Assembly (NCBI GenBank): GCA_020091685.1
Contig: CM034592.1
Location: 36,548,705 to 36,612,704 of the forward strand
Direction of reading: 5' to 3'
Length of the DNA stretch: 64,000 bases
Source of the DNA: Lutjanus erythropterus
Taxonomy: Eukaryota; Chordata; Actinopteri; Lutjaniformes; Lutjanidae
Shown in pieces: positions 58,261 through 64,000 of this stretch; within the stretch, counting starts at the first letter, position 1; each line of letters opens with the position of its first letter. The notes below the pieces were generated by a model, which saw only the letters and a list, made by a program, of their open reading frames with translations, was not told the origin of the DNA and made no database searches. Position numbers and translations under genes: made by a program.

Positions 58261-59400
58261 GAGCTCAGCTAACAGCACACAGGAGGCATCGGCTCGGCTT
58301 GTGTACAGGCACACTCTGACGTTCAAAGGAAAAGAGTCCGCCTTCAGTTTCCCTGAATTAATTCAGCTTTGCGGCTCATTTTCTCCAGTGCTTGTGTGTG
58401 TTGACAAGGAGCTAGTGCTTTTTCTCCCGCTCTGATAAAGAGGCATGGCTTTATCTAGGCACAACCTCCACCTTCCTCTGCTGTAAAAAAGGTCTTCTTG
58501 GGCGCTCCTCGGAGCCAAAGTCTAGACCTCGCAAACACTACAGAGACACTTGGATAGATTTGACAGCCTGCTCTGTTTAACAGGGGATAAGACAATGACC
58601 CAGTTCCCCCCCACGGAGGAGCACTGGATACTCTGTCAGTCAGTAATTAGGTCCTACTACTGTGGGAGGTGTTGCTGTCCCAAATGAATGGAAGTAATTG
58701 GACAGGGTGGCTGGTATTTTTAACAGTCTTCGTCTAGATATTGTGGTGTAAGAAGAGCAGACTTTGGTGTGAGGCTCATGAGGAAAGAGTAAAGAAGGAG
58801 GAGGAGTTGTGGGATCTCGTAGTGAATCATAATTAGTCCACTTCAATCCTTCTTACTTCCTATTACCATCTTATCTCGCCCATATGTTTCATCGCCTCCT
58901 CCTTTATTAGTCTTTCTCTGTCTCTTATCTGCCTCCTGCTCATTCTCTCCCTCCTTCCATCATTTTTCTCACTCAGTCAGGGCAAATCTGACAGCAGCTT
59001 CTCTCCCTGATAACGAATGATGAGAGCCGGTCCTTGTGGATGACTGACGGGTCACGGAGACCCGACTTGGCCTTTTACCTGATCGTTAACGCCAGAGCAA
59101 CACGGGTATGGGCGGCCAATTACGGAGGAAGGTTCAATCAATATAGCCCTTCACTTTGCCTCCCTCTGTTGGCACCGCGTCTCCTTGCCCTGACTGCTTT
59201 CCCTTACTGACTGGCTGGCTGGCTGACTACCCATCTGGGAATGTGTGAGGTGATTGCAAGCAGCTTGAAAGCCTGCATAATTACGTTCTGCCTGCAGCTG
59301 TACCCAGATAACACCAATGATGGACGCAGTGAGCAGCCCCGCATAGGTGGGTGCTAAAGTCTCACCACTCTCCATGTAGACTGTGTGTGAGTCTTTTTAC
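58261..59400. other. Non-repetitive block, candidate conserved non-coding DNA
   Basis: About 1.1 kb without recognisable transposon sequence in a repeat-dense area. It is GC-richer than its neighbours, with words such as GTCAGTCAGTAATTAGGTCC and ATGAATGGAAGTAATTGGA. No coding pattern is seen. Regulatory function is only a possibility. Confidence 0.25.
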
Positions 59401-60400
59401 CCCCAAAATCTATCTAAATTTTATCATCTCACTTGTTTACCCAGGCTTTTCCCTGTAAGTAGCCTCTGTTGTTCACTAAAAATGGATGATGTGACATGAG
59501 CATCTGGAAGTACATAATGGAATTTCCCTCTTTTCTGTCATGCTGTATGACTGGGTGAGAAGGAGAGGAGACAGGACTTGAAGTGTTCTTCTCTTCTCTT
59601 CGCTTCTCTTCTCTTCTCCCCTCTTCCTCTTCCTCTTCCTCTTCTCTATTATAATGATAATAATGACACTTATCATCATCACTAAAACGACATACACATA
59701 TCCCTATCAAGGATGAATTAAAGACGATTAAGACGATATTATCATTTAAAATAGAGATGAATGAATGATTTGAAAATTTCATATCACGATTATAATGACC
59801 AAAATTATCATGGTTGTTAGCATTGTCATGCATTTATCATGCATTATCAAGTTTTATGTTGAAAACCTCTCAATGATTTGAAATAGCATCTTGTCCTTAG
59901 CAATGTCAGCATCTTTATAAGGAATTTTTCAAAGTGCAGAAATCTAGCATGGTTTTAATGATAGTTAAAATCTGAAATGGTAATACTAATCATCATGAAT
60001 TTTATCAGTTTATCGTGAAAATGATTCATTACTTTCATTAAACAATCCTCTATTTTCCTCTGGTGACAGGTACAGACAGCAGTTTTACAAGTTCATTGCA
60101 AGTCGCACTGTGCAACATGGATCTAATTAAGGTTGTCGAGAAAGTATCACTACTTTTCAATACCACTTGTTTAAAAACAATACCATTTTAGCAATTTAGA
60201 ATATTGAAAGAACCAAATCTGTAAAAAAAAAAAAAATTCTAAGTGCTCAAGACCTCAGTTCAGTTCAGTCTTCATTGTCCTGCCTGAAATTTGGCTTGCA
60301 GCAGAGCAAAATTAGTGTTCAGTGACTTTTTCTATGCCAGCATCGAGTGTAGACTTATTTTTTCTTTTTTGCTGTGGAGTCAAAAGAGGTGTAGAGTTTG
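59401..60400. other. Non-coding DNA with pyrimidine tract
   Basis: CTTCT/CCTCTT simple sequence at about 59582-59647 produces the acidic and arginine-rich open frames on the minus strand, which are not genes. AT-rich ATCAT/ATGAT words follow. Otherwise nothing. Confidence 0.65.
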
Positions 60401-61665
60401 CATTGTCCCAGATGAGGGATTACCAACGTGAAAGAAAATGCTGATATCTTTGGTCGAGACTCCAAAGTAGTGGTCTTGTGTGCACTCTGAGAGAGGTGGC
60501 CATTTCAAAATGCAACTGCTGTTACAACATACATACAACAGGAGGAAACAAAGAGAAAAGACGTTGAAAACTGGAAGACAGATCTCTTGGTTCGGGAAGT
60601 TAAAGCACAAGAGCACGCAATATATGGAGACGGCAGGACGTCAAAGCAGCTTCATGTGGAAATCATTTATTTTACATTAAAACCTGTAAAAAGTAATACA
60701 TGCCATGAACCGTAAATGTCATGCATGTATGTAGTTGGTTATGTTTTACACCGAAATACCTTGAAATTATGTTGTATTTTATAATCCATTATTATTATCA
60801 TTATAATGCATCTCTGCTGTGTGTGGAGGAAACAGAACTAGAAAGTGTTTCTGAAATTTGATTACCCGTTCGCAAAATTATGCATGGGGGATACAGTCAG
60901 CATCAGGCTCTGACGAAGCACACGTGCCTTTTTCTCCTCAGGTCTGGCTGGTCTCATGATCAGATATAATGTCTTGTTCATTTTGTATGCTATAGATCAT
61001 AATTGTTTAATCCTCCTTTTTCTGGATTCCAATAAATACATAGACACAAACACTACAGTTGCTCCAGCTGTCATACTGCCTGATCTGTTAAAGGCAACCT
61101 GACAGCTGTGTGCCCTGTCCAGCGTGTACTGTGCAGGTCTATTGAGATTTATTAGGCTTTATAATGATAATAATAATTCCTTATTCATTGTTATGAGAGT
61201 GATTTTAGACGCACATGTGCACATTCTGTTTAACATATTGTGATTGTGGAAATGTGTGTGTGCGCCTCAGCCAAGCACAAGACATTTGCACGCTTATAAC
61301 TTCAATATTTACTTTATTGCTGATCAAAAATATGTTCAAATGCCACTTTACTAATTAACACTCCTGTGTGGAGAAAAGACTGAGCATAAATTAAAGTGTC
61401 CTGTGATTGTGGAGATGTGTGTGTGTGTGTGCTCCAGCTGAACACGCCTGGTGCTCCAGTCTTGCGTCGCTTCTTCTATGGCTATAGTTGGGCAAAATTT
61501 ATGACACAAGCTGATGGCAGTGTTGATGACGTTTTCTTGTAAATTGACTTTTGTGTAACATACGATTCAGCAGGTGTGATTATCATACAAACTACATACA
61601 TCAAACTTGATGCCATACCCAAGGTTATTAGACCCATGTTGCACAGTGTGGCTTGCAGTAAAAGA
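60400..61665. repeat. Diverged copies of the 53.6-54.9 kb repeat
   Basis: 60440-60510 (TCGAGACTCCAAAGTAGTGG, GAGAGAGGTGGCCATTTC) parallels 54126-54190. 61556-61660 (ACGATTCAGCAGGTGTGAT, ACATACATCAAACTTGATG) parallels 54544-54640. The DNA between them (about 60520-61550) does not clearly match. Confidence 0.45.
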
Positions 61666-62945
61666 TTGCTGAAATCTCAGTGTGCAGGTGCCATTATCCT
61701 AAATTTCTGACACTGTCAGACTTTTGTCCTATAGGCCTTATTTGTTTGCACAACAATGTGAACAGCCATCTCACAATGTGACATACATTAAAGTTTCACC
61801 ATGTTTCTTTTATGTCCATCGTCTTTCACCAGGGACAGCCCAAAATTTCACTGTGTATACCTGGTTTTAAGAGGTTAAGGATAATATAGTGTGATTTGAG
61901 ATGAGAAAAAAGAAAAATGCAGTTCATAAAAATACAGTCCATTAAGTAAAAAATAGATAAATAAAAGCATCAAGAAATTGTAGAAAACAGTACATAGGTG
62001 TTTTGTTTGGTTGAAATTAGGTCTCAATTTCAGTAATGGAAATCATAGGCAGAATCTGCAATTCTCCCAGTATTCTTTTTCTCTCCACCCCCGCTTACTC
62101 AGATGTTTAATGTGTGTCAAAAGAAAAAACAACACTTCAAAGATGACACAGCGTAGCTTACCCACTGATATATCACACTTGATACCATATAGACCTCTTT
62201 TTAAAGAAGAATTAGAAAATGTAAATGACAGCATTGGCAAAAAACCAATGATGTGTTGATCTTTTCAAATCAACAACAATGGCATAGCCATTAGTGCTAA
62301 AGAAATCCAAAAAATAAATTGAATCCTGACCTTAATTAAAATCTGGACTCCCCTATTTGATCTGATAGTAGGCCAAGATAATTATTAGACAAATTCAGTT
62401 ATATTGTGTGATTTATGTGTCCCTCATGCAGTCATGTTGTGCAGCTCAGTCTGCTGTGTTCCCTCCAAATAAAATCCTTTGCTTTTCTGTGTCATTTAGC
62501 TCTGTAAAGTTTGGGATTACTAAATAAAATTTCTTAAAATATTCAACTTCTCTTCTCTTCTCTTCTCTTCTCTTCTCTTCTCTTCTCTTCTCTTCTCTTC
62601 TCTTCTCTCCTGTACGAGTGCATTAGAGACTTCTGCTGACTTGAATCAATGCTGCCCCCCCTTGTCCTATCATCAAAGTAAGATGTAAATGAATTAAAGC
62701 CATCTGCTAATAAGCAGGGGCTTGAGGAGCCTCTTTGTTTCAATATCCCATGTTAGCCTAAAAAAACTGCCGTTGCTGCTCCTGCAGAAGAGGATCGACT
62801 CTCGTCTCATCCTGTCATCCTTTTACATTCTCGTCATTCTTTGCAGAAAAGCTCTGTGATTTTGGGCTCTCAGTGCTTGTTCCTTGCCTCTGATGGTGGT
62901 GTCCTTTCTGCACTGGCAAGATCAGAGTGCCTCTGTGCAATTCTA
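61666..62945. other. Non-coding DNA with pentanucleotide microsatellite
   Basis: (CTTCT)n at 62547-62608, about 12 units. No exon recognised. Confidence 0.7.
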
Positions 62946-63503
62946 ATCAGTGCAGTGAGGAGAGATAGAGTGAGGGTGAGGTGGGGTAAGGTTAGAGACA
63001 GACAGGCAGAGAAGAGCAGCGTGAGTGTGTGCATTTGTATAAGAAAGAAAAGGGGGGCAATACAGAAGGGGAAAAGGATAGAGAGACAGTGTGTGTGTGT
63101 GTTTGCATCTGTATGTGTGTTAGAGGGAGGGAGAGTGTGAGCCAGAAAGGGGGAGAGAGATAGAGGGAGGCAGAGGGAGGGGAATTGATATAGAGGCAGA
63201 GAGAGAGGTGGTTACGTGGAGCAGCACCCCACTTCATCAGGCAGCATACGGCAGCCCTGCAGTGCGATCACACAGTGTGGGAATGGGGCTATGAGATCGA
63301 GAGCAGGAGAAAGAAAGAAGAGAGAGACGAGAGCGAGGAGGGGGGGGGAGTCAAAAAGAAGAGCTTGAGGGATTTGCTCGGATGAGAAGAAGGGGGGGAT
63401 GATCGTGGACATTGGAAAGGACGCGGCTGAGGTTCTGTGATCTCCTGTGCAGCAGAAGTAGCCGGCGTCAGGACGTTATGCCCTGTGAGCAGTGAGGGGT
63501 AGC

Positions 63504-63552
<49 letters not shown>

Positions 63553-64000
63553 CCAGGAGCAGCTGCTGTGTGTGACTGCATCTGCGCTGCTCAGACAGGC
63601 AGGGGATGCAGCAAACCTCTGCCCTGAGCACAGAGGCTGCTAGCTGCTGTACCCAGCGAGGAGAAGAAGGAGAACCAGGTGGGCTGGGGCGGGAGCGGGG
63701 GGCGCCTGCCTCAGGAAGGAGCTAGCTTAACCTGCGCTGTGGTCCCTGCAGTGATCCCTCGCGTCAGAGTCAAAAAGGCTCACCTGCCCGTCTGTGGGAT
63801 CTGAACCTGGATTTACTGCTTTGAGAGATGAGAAGCACGTTCTCTGGCGGAGCCTGCTGAAGAGTGTGAATGCTGGGCAGCACTGGCACCACCAAGGACA
63901 CTGAGCCTTTCTCCACTGGCAGACAGCTTACCTGGAGCTTTATCAAGGAATCTATACTTGGATTTGATCATGAATTGAGGAGTTTGGAATCAGCACACTG
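62946..64000 (+). promoter_or_regulatory. Candidate promoter and 5' exon region (incomplete)
   Basis: Purine-rich GA sequence (62955-63360), a (GT)n(GA)n run at 63503-63552, then GC-rich sequence with several CpGs, the usual look of a teleost brain-gene 5' UTR. A donor-like CCAG/GTGGGC at 63679 and an acceptor-like CCCTGCAG ending at 63751 could bound a 73-bp intron. A frame opens at 63870 (MLGSTGTTKDTEPF...), directly after an in-frame TGA, and stays open for 43 codons to the window edge; I do not recognise it. Position before the expected SAM exons suggests an internal anks1a promoter like those used for short ANKS1B (AIDA-1) forms, but a separate downstream gene is equally possible. Confidence 0.4.

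Noticed and set aside
59429-59833. Acidic minus-strand frame with a Glu/Arg run
   Set aside because: The run is the CTTCT/CCTCTT pyrimidine tract read in antisense.
63212-63412. Minus-strand 66-aa frame in the candidate promoter
   Set aside because: It is antisense to purine-rich 5' sequence and low-complexity; no support as a gene.

Overview
This is a teleost fish nuclear window, probably a percomorph. It is AT-rich, has spliced genes with GT-AG introns, and is crowded with small non-autonomous DNA transposons and minisatellites that I recognise from many fish genomes. No prokaryotic, CRISPR or phage features are present. Only two genes can be supported.

Region by region. 1-1.6 kb is upstream DNA. 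1.68-7.6 kb holds a complete six-exon snrpc gene (U1 snRNP protein C, 148 aa, C2H2-type zinc finger plus Pro/Met-rich tail) on the + strand. 7.6-33.3 kb is a 26 kb gene-poor stretch. It contains nested DNA elements with TTAA ends, a solo LTR, a pogo-type MITE with a transposase remnant, a hAT-like insertion with an identifiable empty site, a 75-bp minisatellite with 150-bp higher-order structure, and two inverted copies of an element built on a 56-bp repeat. A few unique, possibly conserved non-coding blocks lie among them. 33.4-53.4 kb holds the start of an anks1a-like gene on the + strand: a 5' UTR exon, a first coding exon and a second coding exon separated by a 17.5 kb intron. The SAM and PTB exons must lie beyond the window. 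53.4-63 kb is intronic-looking DNA with dispersed repeats. 62.95-64.0 kb is GA-rich then GC-rich and looks like a further promoter and 5' exon region, possibly an internal promoter of the same gene.

How the parts relate. In human 6p21 the order SNRPC, UHRF1BP1, TAF11, ANKS1A runs with SNRPC and ANKS1A in the same direction. Here snrpc is followed in the same direction by an anks1a copy that starts just before the SAM region, and I see no ankyrin-repeat exons, uhrf1bp1 or taf11 between them. The simplest reading is a deletion in one genome-duplication copy, leaving a short SAM/PTB-type anks1a driven by its own promoter. This is the most interesting observation in the window. It rests on reading by eye and needs a homology search.
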